A stretch of 64,000 nucleotides of DNA from Vibrio gelatinilyticus (GCF_022836845.1 NZ_JAJNNZ010000016.1:20938-84937); one strand, 5' to 3'; positions 18,605-28,351 are shown, counted from the first letter of the stretch. Translations and numbers: made by a program. The notes: a model not told the origin generated them from the sequence alone.

Positions 18605-19093
18605 ACTGCGTGATTGTGTCACTGATGAGATAGTTTACGAGTTGTTACATTGCAGCTATCTATCTGATTCAATTAAGAGATCAATACCACGTTTTTGTAC
18701 ATTTATGCTGGTATTGGGGAACAATCATTGATTTTCTAAATCAAATGCTAATAGTGGTCGCCTTAAGATTTGGAGTAATGTCATTTTTTTAACAAATGTG
18801 CTGGTATTGAACTTCCAAAGGCGGTGTGGCAATTCATATTGTTCGTTGAATAGATTATGATGTTTCACCTTCATAAAAAAGGCCTATTGGTATTTAGGCA
18901 TCGCGCTGATAGCGATGTCGGTATTACCAAGCAATTCGACACAGAGCTTTTATCCAAAACAAGGGCAATTCTGCTGAGGCAGTGTGTGTCTACCATTCAC
19001 TTTGGTTAATGCAGAACTCGACGAGTCAAATACAATAATAAAGCAGAATGAACTAACATAGCATTAGCAACTACAGGTAGAAGTACAGGATCA
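18605..19093. other. Gene-poor stretch before rodZ
   Basis: No full gene is visible in about 490 bases. The motif TGCTGGTATTG occurs twice (18706-18716 and 18799-18809), and an inverted CAATACCA lies at 18682-18689. Around 18860-18980 a short frame encodes a signal-peptide-like segment (KKAYWYLGIALIAMSVLPSN) with no start codon in its own frame. It joins an ATG only by skipping one A in a run of six. Confidence 0.4.
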
Positions 19094-20038
19094 ATGAGTA
19101 CTGAACAAGAATCCAAGCAATACACAGATACAACAGAGCAAATCCTAGCGGGCACGTTACTCAAAGAGAAACGTGAAGAGTTAGGGTTAACCCAAAGACA
19201 GATCGCAGATCGCCTACGCCTGCGTGTGGCAATCATAGAGAAAATTGAAACCAACGACTTCGATGGCGAACTGGTAGCAACGTTTACTCGTGGCTATTTG
19301 CGCTCGTATGCTAAGGCCGTAGGCCTTGATGAAGCAACAGTTCTCGATACTTTGGAGCACCATGACGAAGCTCAGCATGGCGAACAGCAGATGCAGAGCT
19401 TTTCAAGAAAGACCAACAAAGAAAAGCACGATAGCCGAATTATGAAGCTAACGTGGGGGATCTTTATCGTCATCATTGGTATTTCTTCGATTTGGTGGCT
19501 GCAAAATCAGCAGAAAGATACGTTGTCCATTTTTCCGGCAGACGACACTTCAGAAGTCACAGATGCCGAAGCAATGGCATTAGATGAAGAAGGTATGGAG
19601 ATGATCTCTGGTGAGAACATCGATGAAGTACCGTCAGAACCAGCTTCTCCTGTGCAACGGCCTGTTATTGAAGAGGCAGAAGTCACCGATACGACTCAGG
19701 GCGAACAAGCAGCACCAGAAGCCCTTTCTGAGACACAACTTGAGGTTGTTGAGCCTATCTTAGAAGAGGCGTCTCCTGTTGCTGTAGAAGTCGCTGATAA
19801 TACCAAGAAAGTGACGATGAGTTTCAGGGCTGATTGCTGGATTCAAATTACCGACGCATCAGGTAAAGTGCTGTCTACGGGTATCAAATCTGCAGGACAA
19901 ACGCTGAATTTGTCAGGTGAAGCACCGTTTAAAGTCATTTTAGGTGCACCTGAAGCCGTTTCCATCACATTAGCAAGTGAACCTTTTGACCTTTCTGGGT
20001 ATACTTCAGGTAAAGTCGCTCGGTTTACCTTACCTTAG
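19094..20038 (+). CDS. rodZ: Cell-shape cytoskeletal protein RodZ
   Basis: RodZ links MreB to the membrane and the elongasome. The 314-residue product has an N-terminal Cro-like helix-turn-helix (about residues 20-90, LKEKREELGLTQRQIADRL...RGYLRSYAKAVGLD) and one membrane span near residues 116-135 (TWGIFIVIIGISSIWWL). An acidic Pro-rich periplasmic linker follows, then a beta domain (FRADCWIQITDASGKVLSTG). Its stop is 8 bases before ispG, so the two are probably cotranscribed. Confidence 0.93.
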   Translation: MSTEQESKQYTDTTEQILAGTLLKEKREELGLTQRQIADRLRLRVAIIEKIETNDFDGELVATFTRGYLRSYAKAVGLDEATVLDTLEHHDEAQHGEQQMQSFSRKTNKEKHDSRIMKLTWGIFIVIIGISSIWWLQNQQKDTLSIFPADDTSEVTDAEAMALDEEGMEMISGENIDEVPSEPASPVQRPVIEEAEVTDTTQGEQAAPEALSETQLEVVEPILEEASPVAVEVADNTKKVTMSFRADCWIQITDASGKVLSTGIKSAGQTLNLSGEAPFKVILGAPEAVSITLASEPFDLSGYTSGKVARFTLP

Positions 20039-20046
20039 AAAACACT

Positions 20047-21171
20047 ATGCAATATGAATCACCTATAAAACGTCGCCCGTCTTCAAGAATTTATGTTGGC
20101 GACGTCCCTATCGGCGATGGTGCTCCTATCGCCGTCCAATCGATGACCAATACGCGCACAACTGATGTTGCTGCGACCGTGGCACAGATCAAAGCACTGG
20201 AAAATGTCGGTGCGGATATTGTGCGTGTATCGGTACCGACCATGGATGCTGCAGAAGCATTTAGAGAAATCAAAAGGCAAGTTAACGTTCCTTTGGTCGC
20301 CGATATCCATTTTGATTACCGTATCGCGTTAAAAGTCGCTGAGTATGGTGTTGATTGCTTGCGTATCAACCCTGGCAATATTGGTAACGAACAGCGAATA
20401 CGCTCCGTTGTCGATTGTGCTCGCGACAACAACATTCCAATTCGCATCGGTGTAAATGGCGGATCATTGGAAAAAGAGATTCAGGTAAAATACGGTGAAC
20501 CTACGCCAGCCGCGTTAGTTGAATCGGCAATGCGCCATGTCGACATTCTTGACCGATTGAACTTCGATCAATTCAAAGTCAGCGTAAAGGCATCGGATGT
20601 ATTCCTTGCCGTTGACTCTTACCGACTACTCGCAAAGAAAATCGATCAACCACTGCACCTAGGTATTACCGAAGCTGGTGGTGCTCGTGCTGGTGCTGTG
20701 AAATCGTCGGTCGGTTTGGGGATGCTTCTTGCTGAAGGTATTGGTGATACGTTACGTATCTCTCTTGCGGCCGATCCGGTAGAAGAAATCAAAGTCGGCT
20801 TTGATATTTTAAAGTCACTGCGTATTCGCTCCCGCGGTATCAACTTTATTGCGTGCCCAAGTTGCTCACGCCAAGAGTTTGATGTCATCGGCACGGTCAA
20901 TGCGCTAGAGCAGAGGCTAGAAGACATGATCACTCCAATGGATGTTTCAATCATTGGTTGCGTGGTAAATGGACCTGGTGAAGCAGAGGTATCGCATCTA
21001 GGGTTAGCAGGCAGTAATAAGAAAAGCGCCTTCTACGAAGATGGCAAGCGCCAGAAGGAGCGTTTTGATAACGACGATCTCGTTAATCAACTCGAAGCTA
21101 AGATTCGAGCCAAAGCGGCACAAATCGATCCGGACAACCGTATCGATGTTAATCTAATCGACAACAAATAA
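20047..21171 (+). CDS. ispG: 4-hydroxy-3-methylbut-2-enyl diphosphate synthase IspG
   Basis: IspG (GcpE) reduces methylerythritol cyclodiphosphate to HMBPP in the non-mevalonate isoprenoid pathway. The 374-residue enzyme has the N-terminal barrel (VQSMTNTRTTDV, GVNGGSLE) and the [4Fe-4S] cysteines in ACPSCSRQEFD and GCVVNGPGEAE. It lies between rodZ and hisS, the common gammaproteobacterial order. Confidence 0.97.
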   Translation: MQYESPIKRRPSSRIYVGDVPIGDGAPIAVQSMTNTRTTDVAATVAQIKALENVGADIVRVSVPTMDAAEAFREIKRQVNVPLVADIHFDYRIALKVAEYGVDCLRINPGNIGNEQRIRSVVDCARDNNIPIRIGVNGGSLEKEIQVKYGEPTPAALVESAMRHVDILDRLNFDQFKVSVKASDVFLAVDSYRLLAKKIDQPLHLGITEAGGARAGAVKSSVGLGMLLAEGIGDTLRISLAADPVEEIKVGFDILKSLRIRSRGINFIACPSCSRQEFDVIGTVNALEQRLEDMITPMDVSIIGCVVNGPGEAEVSHLGLAGSNKKSAFYEDGKRQKERFDNDDLVNQLEAKIRAKAAQIDPDNRIDVNLIDNK

Positions 21172-21195
21172 TCTCAACAGTAAACGGTACACATT

Positions 21196-22464
21196 GTGGC
21201 AAAAACAATTCAAGCAATTAGAGGTATGAACGACTGCCTCCCAACTCAATCTCCGCTATGGCAAAAAGTGGAAAGCACAGTGAAACGTGTTGTAAGTGCA
21301 TACGGATACAATGAAGTTCGCATGCCAATTGTTGAGATGACACATCTATTTAGCCGTGCGATTGGTGAAGTAACAGACGTAGTAGAAAAAGAAATGTACA
21401 CGTTTGAAGATCGCAATGGTGACAGTTTGACCCTGCGTCCAGAAGGCACTGCAGGTTGTGTACGCGCAGGTATTGAAAACGGTTTGCTTTATAACCAGGA
21501 GCAGCGTTTATGGTACATGGGGCCAATGTTCAGACATGAGCGTCCTCAAAAAGGGCGTTATCGTCAATTTCACCAATGTGGCGTTGAGGTGTTTGGCCTA
21601 AATGGGCCAGATGTGGATGCTGAGTTAATCATGATGACAGCTCGATTGTGGCGTGAACTGGGTATTTCTGAGCACGTTCGTCTTGAACTCAACTCGATTG
21701 GGTCTTTAGATGATCGCGCAAACTACCGAACAGCATTGATTGAGCATCTCGAAAAACACATCGATGTTCTTGACGAAGACAGTAAGCGTCGCATGCACAC
21801 TAACCCATTGCGTGTTCTAGATAGCAAGAATAAAGATGTTCAAGCTATTTTAGTTGATGCACCCGAGCTAGCCGATTATCTTGATGAGGACTCTAAAGCG
21901 CATTTTGCAGGATTGTGTGAACTTCTTGATGCCGCAGGTATCGAATACACAGTAAATCAGCGCCTAGTACGCGGTTTGGATTACTACAATCGCACCGTAT
22001 TTGAATGGATTACTGAAAGTCTTGGAGCACAAGGTACAGTATGTGGCGGTGGACGTTACGACGGCTTGGTTGAGCAGCTGGGCGGTAAAGCAACCCCTGC
22101 TGTGGGTTTTGCTATGGGTCTTGAGCGTTTGGTTCTGATGATGGAAACGCTGGAGCTAACAGACGTACGACGCAATGTTGATGTGTATGTCGTCACTGCC
22201 GGAGAAGGCACAATGATGGCGGGCCTTAAATTAGCGGAACAGCTTCGAGAGTCTGATTCTGACATTCGAGTGATGAATCACTTTGGTGGTGGTAACTTCA
22301 AGAAACAATTTAAGCGTGCAGATAAAGTGGGCGCTCTGGTTGCTTTAGTCCTTGGTGAAAATGAAGTGGCTGAAGGCACTGTGGTTGTCAAAGACCTTAA
22401 AGGTGGCGAGCAACAGACGGTAGCGCAGAACGAACTTCTGACAAAGCTCGCAGATATTCTGTAA
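21196..22464 (+). CDS. hisS: Histidyl-tRNA synthetase
   Basis: HisS charges tRNA-His. The 422-residue class II synthetase has the HisRS motifs RGMNDCLP, MFRHERPQKGRYRQFHQ (motif 2), LVRGLDYYNRTVFE and GGGRYDGLVEQLGG, and a C-terminal anticodon-binding domain. It starts with GTG at 21196 with a weak ribosome-binding site. Confidence 0.97.
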   Translation: MAKTIQAIRGMNDCLPTQSPLWQKVESTVKRVVSAYGYNEVRMPIVEMTHLFSRAIGEVTDVVEKEMYTFEDRNGDSLTLRPEGTAGCVRAGIENGLLYNQEQRLWYMGPMFRHERPQKGRYRQFHQCGVEVFGLNGPDVDAELIMMTARLWRELGISEHVRLELNSIGSLDDRANYRTALIEHLEKHIDVLDEDSKRRMHTNPLRVLDSKNKDVQAILVDAPELADYLDEDSKAHFAGLCELLDAAGIEYTVNQRLVRGLDYYNRTVFEWITESLGAQGTVCGGGRYDGLVEQLGGKATPAVGFAMGLERLVLMMETLELTDVRRNVDVYVVTAGEGTMMAGLKLAEQLRESDSDIRVMNHFGGGNFKKQFKRADKVGALVALVLGENEVAEGTVVVKDLKGGEQQTVAQNELLTKLADIL

Positions 22465-22506
22465 TACGCCGATAGAAATAATGATTTTTAGTTAAGAGGA
22501 CAGGAA

Positions 22507-23121
22507 GTGGAACTCTACGATTCTGAAGAACAACAAGTTGAAGCAATAAAAGATTGGTGGAAAGAAAACGGCAAAGCCGTGATCTTAGGTGCTGTTGTTG
22601 GTTTGGGCGGCCTTTTTGGCTGGCGCTATTACCAAGACTCAGTGATCGAAGCTCGTGAAACTGCTTCTGAACAATACACACAAGCAATTGAAGCAATGGC
22701 GACGAAGGGCTTAGAGGCGTCTTCTGAGGTTCAAGCATTTATCAATAGTGATAGTAGTTCAGAGTACACTGTTCTAGCGGCACTGCAATTGGCCAAAGCT
22801 CAAGTTGAAGCCGGTGAATTTGGTCAAGCTCTTGAGCAGCTTCAATGGGCTCAAACTAAAACAAAAGATCCAGCTTTAACACCGTTAATCACGTTCCGTA
22901 TCGCCAGACTTATGACTGAGCAAGGCGATATTGAAGCCGCGAACACCGAACTTAGTAAGATTAGTGATGCAAGTTGGGCGGGGCGCGTTGCTGAAATGCG
23001 TGGTGATATCGCATTATCACAAGGCGATAAAGACGCAGCGTATTCAGCGTACAGTGAAGCTCAACAGGCGACAGACGCTAGTCAAACCTTACAACTGAAG
23101 TTGGATGATCTTGCCAAGTAG
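22507..23121 (+). CDS. yfgM: YfgM/Anc1-family inner-membrane TPR protein
   Basis: YfgM is a single-span inner-membrane protein with a periplasmic TPR-like domain. In E. coli it associates with the SecYEG translocon and the chaperone PpiD. The 204-residue product has a short cytosolic start (ELYDSEEQQVEAIKDWWKENG), one hydrophobic segment at about residues 23-40 and helical repeats rich in Ala and Gln. It starts with GTG after GAGGACAGGAA. bamB begins 12 bases downstream. Confidence 0.9.
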   Translation: MELYDSEEQQVEAIKDWWKENGKAVILGAVVGLGGLFGWRYYQDSVIEARETASEQYTQAIEAMATKGLEASSEVQAFINSDSSSEYTVLAALQLAKAQVEAGEFGQALEQLQWAQTKTKDPALTPLITFRIARLMTEQGDIEAANTELSKISDASWAGRVAEMRGDIALSQGDKDAAYSAYSEAQQATDASQTLQLKLDDLAK

Positions 23122-23133
23122 GAATTGAGTTTA

Positions 23134-24291
23134 ATGAATAAGTTGCTCAAAAAGGTACTTCTATCGGCCTCGGTACTTGGTCTTCTAGGCGGTTGTGCTG
23201 GTGAAGAAGATACCGTTGTTATGGCACCACTACCAAAAGTAGAAAGTGAGTTTAGCCCAAATACCGTTTGGTCATCGTCTATCGGTGATGGTGTTGGCAG
23301 TTACTTTTCCAAGCTGACTCCCGCTTACGCTTATGACCAGTTATTTGTCGCAAGTCGAGATGGGTTAGTGCGAGCATTGGATCCGGAAAACGGTAGCGTT
23401 CTTTGGGAAAGCGATGTTAAAGAGTCGCAACCGGCGAGACTCTCCGGTGGTATCGTTGCGGCCTATCAAAAGTTGTTTATTGGTACCGAAAACGGCACAG
23501 TGATCGCTCTTGATGCTAAAACAGGTGAGTTATTGTGGCGTGTCCCCGTTAATGGTGAAGTATTGGCTCGCGCTGCTGTAGATGCAAACCTTGTCATGGT
23601 GCATACCAGTCAAGGGGTGTTAACAGCGTTAGATCAACGTGACGGCTCAGAGCGATGGGCTATCAGTAGCGATGTTCCAAACTTGACACTGCGCGGTGAT
23701 AGCGCACCGACGGCTGTTTCTGGTGGCGTATTCTGGGGAACCGCTAATGGCCGATTGTCTGCAGCAATTGTTGAACGCGGCCAACTAATTTGGCAACAAC
23801 CGATTGGTACGCCAAAAGGCGCAACAGAAATTGATCGTCTTGTTGATGTTGATGCGTCGCCAATAATTTTGGGTGGCAATCTGTTTACCGTTGGGTTCAA
23901 TGGTCAGTTGGTCTCTATTGATTTGAGATCCGGTAAACCTGTCTGGAAGCGTAATTACTCATCATCTCAGGATATGACAACTGACAATCGCAGTCTGTTC
24001 TTGATCACTGACCAGGATCACCTAGTTGCTGTCGATGCTCGCAGTGGAACGAAGTTGTGGGAAAATGTACAGTTAGAAAACCGTTTGTTGACGCCACCTG
24101 CCATCATCGATGGTTACTTAGTCGTTGGTGATAGCCTTGGCTATTTGCACTGGATTGATCGAACGACAGGTAACTTTGTTGCTCAACAAAACATCAGTGA
24201 AAGTGGTTTGGCAGTCAACCCTATTTCAATTCCTGGTGGCTATATTCTGGTTTCCCGTGATGGCGAAATAAAGAAACTCACGCTCAACTAA
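23134..24291 (+). CDS. bamB: Outer-membrane assembly lipoprotein BamB
   Basis: BamB is the beta-propeller lipoprotein of the BAM complex that inserts outer-membrane proteins. The 385-residue product has a lipoprotein signal ending LLGGC (lipobox), then repeated PQQ-like propeller blades (for example LDPENGSVLWESDV, LDAKTGELLWRVPV, IDLRSGKPVWKRNY, VDARSGTKLWENV). ATG 23134 is preferred to TTG 23125. Together with BamE in this window, two BAM lipoproteins are present. Confidence 0.95.
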   Translation: MNKLLKKVLLSASVLGLLGGCAGEEDTVVMAPLPKVESEFSPNTVWSSSIGDGVGSYFSKLTPAYAYDQLFVASRDGLVRALDPENGSVLWESDVKESQPARLSGGIVAAYQKLFIGTENGTVIALDAKTGELLWRVPVNGEVLARAAVDANLVMVHTSQGVLTALDQRDGSERWAISSDVPNLTLRGDSAPTAVSGGVFWGTANGRLSAAIVERGQLIWQQPIGTPKGATEIDRLVDVDASPIILGGNLFTVGFNGQLVSIDLRSGKPVWKRNYSSSQDMTTDNRSLFLITDQDHLVAVDARSGTKLWENVQLENRLLTPPAIIDGYLVVGDSLGYLHWIDRTTGNFVAQQNISESGLAVNPISIPGGYILVSRDGEIKKLTLN

Positions 24292-24316
24292 AAAAAGCGT
24301 GATATAATTCACATCT

Positions 24317-24352
24317 GGCTCCTGGCTGATTTTCAGTTAGGAGCCGTTTTAT
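24317..24352 (+). terminator. Probable terminator after bamB
   Basis: A GGCTCCT/AGGAGCC stem with a structured loop is followed by GTTTTATT, a moderate T tract. Confidence 0.65.
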
Positions 24353-24465
24353 TGCTGAGAAGCAAGAGGATCTTGCTCTTTTTGACAAGATGTAGGTTGT
24401 AGTTATAGGAAAGATGGTCACTTTTTACCTATAACTACATAGATAGAATAAGTGTAGAGGTTGTT

Positions 24466-25956
24466 ATGATACCTGTTGTTGCTCTAGTTGGGCGCCCTAA
24501 TGTTGGTAAGTCGACATTATTTAACCGACTAACCCGTACTCGCGATGCGCTTGTCGCTGACTTTCCTGGATTAACCCGAGACCGTAAATACGGACAGGCG
24601 AAATTAGGGGAGCATGAATTCATTGTTATCGATACTGGTGGTATCGACGGCACTGAAGAAGGCGTTGAAACAAAAATGGCAGAGCAATCTTTAGCAGCAA
24701 TTGATGAAGCTGATGTTGTGCTATTTATGGTTGACGGCCGTGCCGGACTAACAGCCTCTGATGAAGCGATTGCCCAACACTTACGTAAGCTTGAAAAGCC
24801 AGCGATGTTGGTCGTAAATAAGATTGATGGTGTCGATGCTGATGCTGCTAGTGCTGAGTTCTGGCAACTTGGTATGGAAGAAATGTATCAAATTGCAGCG
24901 GCTCATGGTCGTGGCGTAAGTGCATTGATTGATCTGGCTTTAAATCCATTTGCCGAGAAATTGATTGAAGAGAATCAAGGAGAAATCGAAGATCTCACTC
25001 AGCTGGTGGACGAAGAAGAAGAAAAGCTTGAGTACAGCGAAGAAGAAGCAGAACAGGAATTCAAACGCCTGCAGGACCAACCGATTAAACTGGCGATTAT
25101 TGGTCGTCCAAACGTTGGTAAATCAACTCTAACCAACCGTATTCTGGGTGAAGAGCGTGTGGTGGTCTTTGATATGCCAGGAACTACTCGCGATTCTATT
25201 TACATCCCAATGGAAAGAGATGAAAGGGAATACGTGTTGATCGATACCGCTGGTGTTCGACGTCGTCGACGCATCAATGAAACCGTCGAAAAGTTTTCTG
25301 TTGTTAAGACACTTAAAGCGATTGAAGACGCGAACGTTGTACTATTAGTCATCGACGCGCGCGAAAATATTTCAGATCAAGATCTGAGCTTATTGGGCTT
25401 CGCTCTGAACTCCGGACGCTCTATTGTGATCGCTGTGAACAAGTGGGACGGCCTTGACAATGACGTGAAAGAGCACGTTAAAAAGGAGCTGGATAGACGT
25501 TTAGGTTTCGTGGACTTCGCTCGTTTACACTTTATTTCAGCACTTCACGGTACAGGTGTAGGTCATCTCTTTGAATCTGTTCAAGAAGCGTATAAATCAG
25601 CAACGACTCGTGTTGGAACGTCAGTATTAACGCGTATTATGAAGATGGCGACAGACGATCACCAGCCGCCGCTGGTTCGTGGACGCCGCGTGAAACTGAA
25701 ATACGCTCACGCAGGTGGTTATAACCCACCAATTGTTGTTATTCACGGTAACCAGGTCAACGAATTGCCGGACTCATATAAACGCTATTTGATGAACTAC
25801 TTCCGTCGCTCGTTGGAGATCATGGGTACACCAATTCGTATTCAGTTCCAGAGCAGTGCTAATCCGTTTGAAGGTAAAGGCACTAAGCTTACCATTTCAC
25901 AAGAGCGCAAACGCAAGCGCCTTGTTGGAATGATGAAAGGTCGCTCGAAAAAGTAA
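24466..25956 (+). CDS. der: Ribosome-biogenesis GTPase Der (EngA)
   Basis: Der is the double GTPase needed for maturation of the 50S subunit. The 496-residue protein has two G domains: GRPNVGKS occurs near residue 9 and again near residue 215, each with its DTxG and NKxD motifs (DTGG/VNKIDG and DTAG/VNKWDG). An acidic linker separates them and a KH-like C-terminal domain follows. It is full length, and a strong terminator follows. Confidence 0.97.
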   Translation: MIPVVALVGRPNVGKSTLFNRLTRTRDALVADFPGLTRDRKYGQAKLGEHEFIVIDTGGIDGTEEGVETKMAEQSLAAIDEADVVLFMVDGRAGLTASDEAIAQHLRKLEKPAMLVVNKIDGVDADAASAEFWQLGMEEMYQIAAAHGRGVSALIDLALNPFAEKLIEENQGEIEDLTQLVDEEEEKLEYSEEEAEQEFKRLQDQPIKLAIIGRPNVGKSTLTNRILGEERVVVFDMPGTTRDSIYIPMERDEREYVLIDTAGVRRRRRINETVEKFSVVKTLKAIEDANVVLLVIDARENISDQDLSLLGFALNSGRSIVIAVNKWDGLDNDVKEHVKKELDRRLGFVDFARLHFISALHGTGVGHLFESVQEAYKSATTRVGTSVLTRIMKMATDDHQPPLVRGRRVKLKYAHAGGYNPPIVVIHGNQVNELPDSYKRYLMNYFRRSLEIMGTPIRIQFQSSANPFEGKGTKLTISQERKRKRLVGMMKGRSKK

Positions 25957-25966
25957 CCGTATAGAA

Positions 25967-25998
25967 AGGCCCTCAGCTTCGCTGGGGGCTTTTTTTTT
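25967..25998 (+). terminator. Intrinsic terminator after der
   Basis: A GGCCCTCAGC/GCTGGGGGCT stem (one G-T pair) with a TTC loop is followed by a run of T residues. Confidence 0.9.
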
Positions 25999-26055
25999 CG
26001 GGCTAAAACCCCGTTTACTAAAGATAACCAAGACAAAATCAAGTAGGAGAGTTTT

Positions 26056-26931
26056 GTGTATACAGCCACCAAGGTTTATTTCTGTCATCAAACTTGGGAA
26101 ATGGATAGCGAAATCCAACTTATTGATCGTAACAATGACTATTTAGATATAGTCACTAAAGAAACCCCTTTTCATCCCGTTAGTCATATATGGCCAGACC
26201 ACCCTGCTGATAGCGGTATCCTGAGAATTCATCAAGATGAACTAAAGGTTATAGATTGCCAAGTTGGTGCCATAGAGTTATCTACAGGATCCTTATATGT
26301 TGGCCAAAATATACCAGTGAAGCGCAATACTGAGGGGTGGTGTTTTGTTGTGGTTCATCGTCTGCAAGCGTGCGCTGTGTCATTGAAAGTTGGCGAGCGA
26401 GTCAGGTTGTGTGTCGACCAACAGCGGCAGCATGGCTTTAGCCTCGGTCACAGTGCTGGGCACATTGCATCTTTGGCACTCAATCAGGTTCTAGCCGAGG
26501 GCTATTGGCGTAAAGTGCCAGACAGAGTCGATGGGCTTGGCCATTATGACTTCAATCGCTATGCACAGCAGAGAAGCGTGGTTTCGACCAATAAATGTTG
26601 GGATCATTACCGGCTTGGTAAAACACTTAAAAAACGTGGTCTAAATACAAAAGAGGTCATAACAGATCTCAAGCAGATTGAGTCACAGGTTAATGCCCTT
26701 GTAGATCGTTGGTTATCAAAAAGTGCCTCAATCCAAATGCGATTAGAAGGTGATGAATTAACGGACTCCAGGTTTTGGGAGTGCACGATAGGTGATGTGT
26801 TAGTTTCAATGCCATGTGGAGGAACTCATATTACCGATCTTACTCATTTGCATCCCACACGTATTGAACTGCAACTCATAGATGATAGTAATGTTGAGAT
26901 GCACACGTATGCAATCCGCAAACCTCAATAA
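26056..26931 (+). CDS. AlaX-like alanyl-tRNA editing-domain protein
   Basis: The 291-residue protein resembles the free-standing editing domain of alanyl-tRNA synthetase. The zinc and catalytic signatures are present: HSAGH (HxxxH) in the middle and CGGTH (CxxxH) near the C-terminus (MPCGGTHITDL). AlaX proteins hydrolyse Ser-tRNA-Ala or Gly-tRNA-Ala in trans. Here the N-terminal beta domain is about 110 residues long and the region between the motifs is extended. It starts at GTG 26056 after AGGAG. It stands alone between der and a GGDEF gene. Specificity cannot be read from sequence. Confidence 0.75.
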   Translation: MYTATKVYFCHQTWEMDSEIQLIDRNNDYLDIVTKETPFHPVSHIWPDHPADSGILRIHQDELKVIDCQVGAIELSTGSLYVGQNIPVKRNTEGWCFVVVHRLQACAVSLKVGERVRLCVDQQRQHGFSLGHSAGHIASLALNQVLAEGYWRKVPDRVDGLGHYDFNRYAQQRSVVSTNKCWDHYRLGKTLKKRGLNTKEVITDLKQIESQVNALVDRWLSKSASIQMRLEGDELTDSRFWECTIGDVLVSMPCGGTHITDLTHLHPTRIELQLIDDSNVEMHTYAIRKPQ

Positions 26932-27067
26932 AGATCTTTTTACTAAATATTGAAAAGTGCCATTTCCAAATCATTAGTTAGAATTTTATCCCACATAAAA
27001 TGCAAATGCAGAACATGTAACTTATGCTTTCGGTGTGTGGTTATATAAATGTTCTTAATTAGGCAGA

Positions 27068-27103
27068 TCGCTGATCATGGTGGACAAAGCACTTGATCAG
27101 CGA
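27068..27103. repeat. 10-bp inverted repeat in the intergenic region before the GGDEF gene
   Basis: Perfect arms (TCGCTGATCA/TGATCAGCGA) are separated by 16 bp, with no T run after either arm, so it looks more like an operator or RNA hairpin than a terminator. The rest of the 342-base gap (26932-27273) holds nothing else recognisable. Confidence 0.5.
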
Positions 27104-27273
27104 ATGATCCTTATTCATCCCTATTATCCATCAAAATACCGTATCATTTCGCGCAGAACTTATTGTCTATTTTATAGATAAATACGTATGAGGCTACATT
27201 TTACCGAACGGTGTGTTAATATTTGCGCAAGCTTGGTGACAAAATACAAATTATGGAATGAAGTGGTAGGGTT

Positions 27274-28311
27274 ATGAGCAAAGAATTGCTGCTAGAAGCG
27301 CATAAAAGTATCAATACGCTATTACGGGATCTCGCTCTTGGACTGCCTAAGAATGAGCTCGACAATAAGATCATTTTACTGAGCGAGCGCTTATTTAGTA
27401 AACGTATAGCATCGATCATATATTTGGATCCACTCAAAAGAACACTGCATAGCTCTTGTGCGCCCAATTTACCGTCATTTTACACGCAAGCAATCAATGG
27501 CATAGAAATCGGCCCTAATGTTGGAGCGTGCGGCGCCGCCGCCTATCATAAAAAAACAATCATTACCGAGAATATTGCCCAGCATGACAACTGGCGCTCA
27601 TTTGCAGCTCTTACGCAAAAGGCGAATCTAAATGCATGCTGGTCAGTGCCTATCATCTCAGTCGACAATCAAGTGCTAGGCACGCTAGCGATTTACAGTG
27701 AAGAAGCCGACGCTCCTTCAGACGTAGAACTCGAACTTTTGGAGTCTCTCGCTTCTGTCTATTCGGTCGCTATTGAAAAGTATCGACTTGAAGAAAAGCT
27801 GCACTTTCAAGCGCAATATGATTCTTTGACCCATTGTCTAAATCGACGAGCTCTGCTAGAGAAAGTCAGTGAAAGTAACTGCTTTAAAGGTAATAGGCTT
27901 GGTTGTTTCTTTGTGGATATCGACAGGTTCAAACAAGTTAATGATAAGTATGGTCACCAGTTCGGCGATAAAGTGCTGAAAAAAGTCGCGAGCACACTCA
28001 AGTCTTTATTGCCTGAAGACGCGATCCTTGGCCGCTATGGGGGAGATGAATTTTTGGCTTTTTACTGCTTTCCCAATGAAGTAAAAGCCCTAGCGTTCTT
28101 TAATACTCTCAGACAAGAACTCAACCAGCCACTCGTACTAGAACAGAGCAATATTGACGTGAGCGTCGGCTTTGCAATTAAGACTTGTTGCAGTGATCTA
28201 AGCATTGACCACCTTATTCGTCTAGCAGACGTTGATATGTATAAAAAGAAAAAACAGAACCAACTTAAGAGCTGTTTGAATCTGGATCAAGATTCTTCTA
28301 CTGTGACCTAA
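27274..28311 (+). CDS. GAF-GGDEF protein, probable diguanylate cyclase
   Basis: The 345-residue soluble protein has an N-terminal GAF domain (about residues 15-165, with GACGAAAYHKKTIITENI and WSVPIISVDNQVLGTLAIY) and a C-terminal GGDEF domain (about 175-335). The active-site motif is intact, RYGGDEF, and FVDIDRFKQVNDKYGHQFGD is present, so c-di-GMP synthesis is likely. The product-inhibition site RxxD is absent at its usual place (PEDA is found). The GAF ligand is unknown. The start has weak ribosome-binding similarity. Confidence 0.88.
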   Translation: MSKELLLEAHKSINTLLRDLALGLPKNELDNKIILLSERLFSKRIASIIYLDPLKRTLHSSCAPNLPSFYTQAINGIEIGPNVGACGAAAYHKKTIITENIAQHDNWRSFAALTQKANLNACWSVPIISVDNQVLGTLAIYSEEADAPSDVELELLESLASVYSVAIEKYRLEEKLHFQAQYDSLTHCLNRRALLEKVSESNCFKGNRLGCFFVDIDRFKQVNDKYGHQFGDKVLKKVASTLKSLLPEDAILGRYGGDEFLAFYCFPNEVKALAFFNTLRQELNQPLVLEQSNIDVSVGFAIKTCCSDLSIDHLIRLADVDMYKKKKQNQLKSCLNLDQDSSTVT

Positions 28312-28351
28312 GTTATACTTGAAATCTAACTAAACTGCTTAGGGTAGAATT

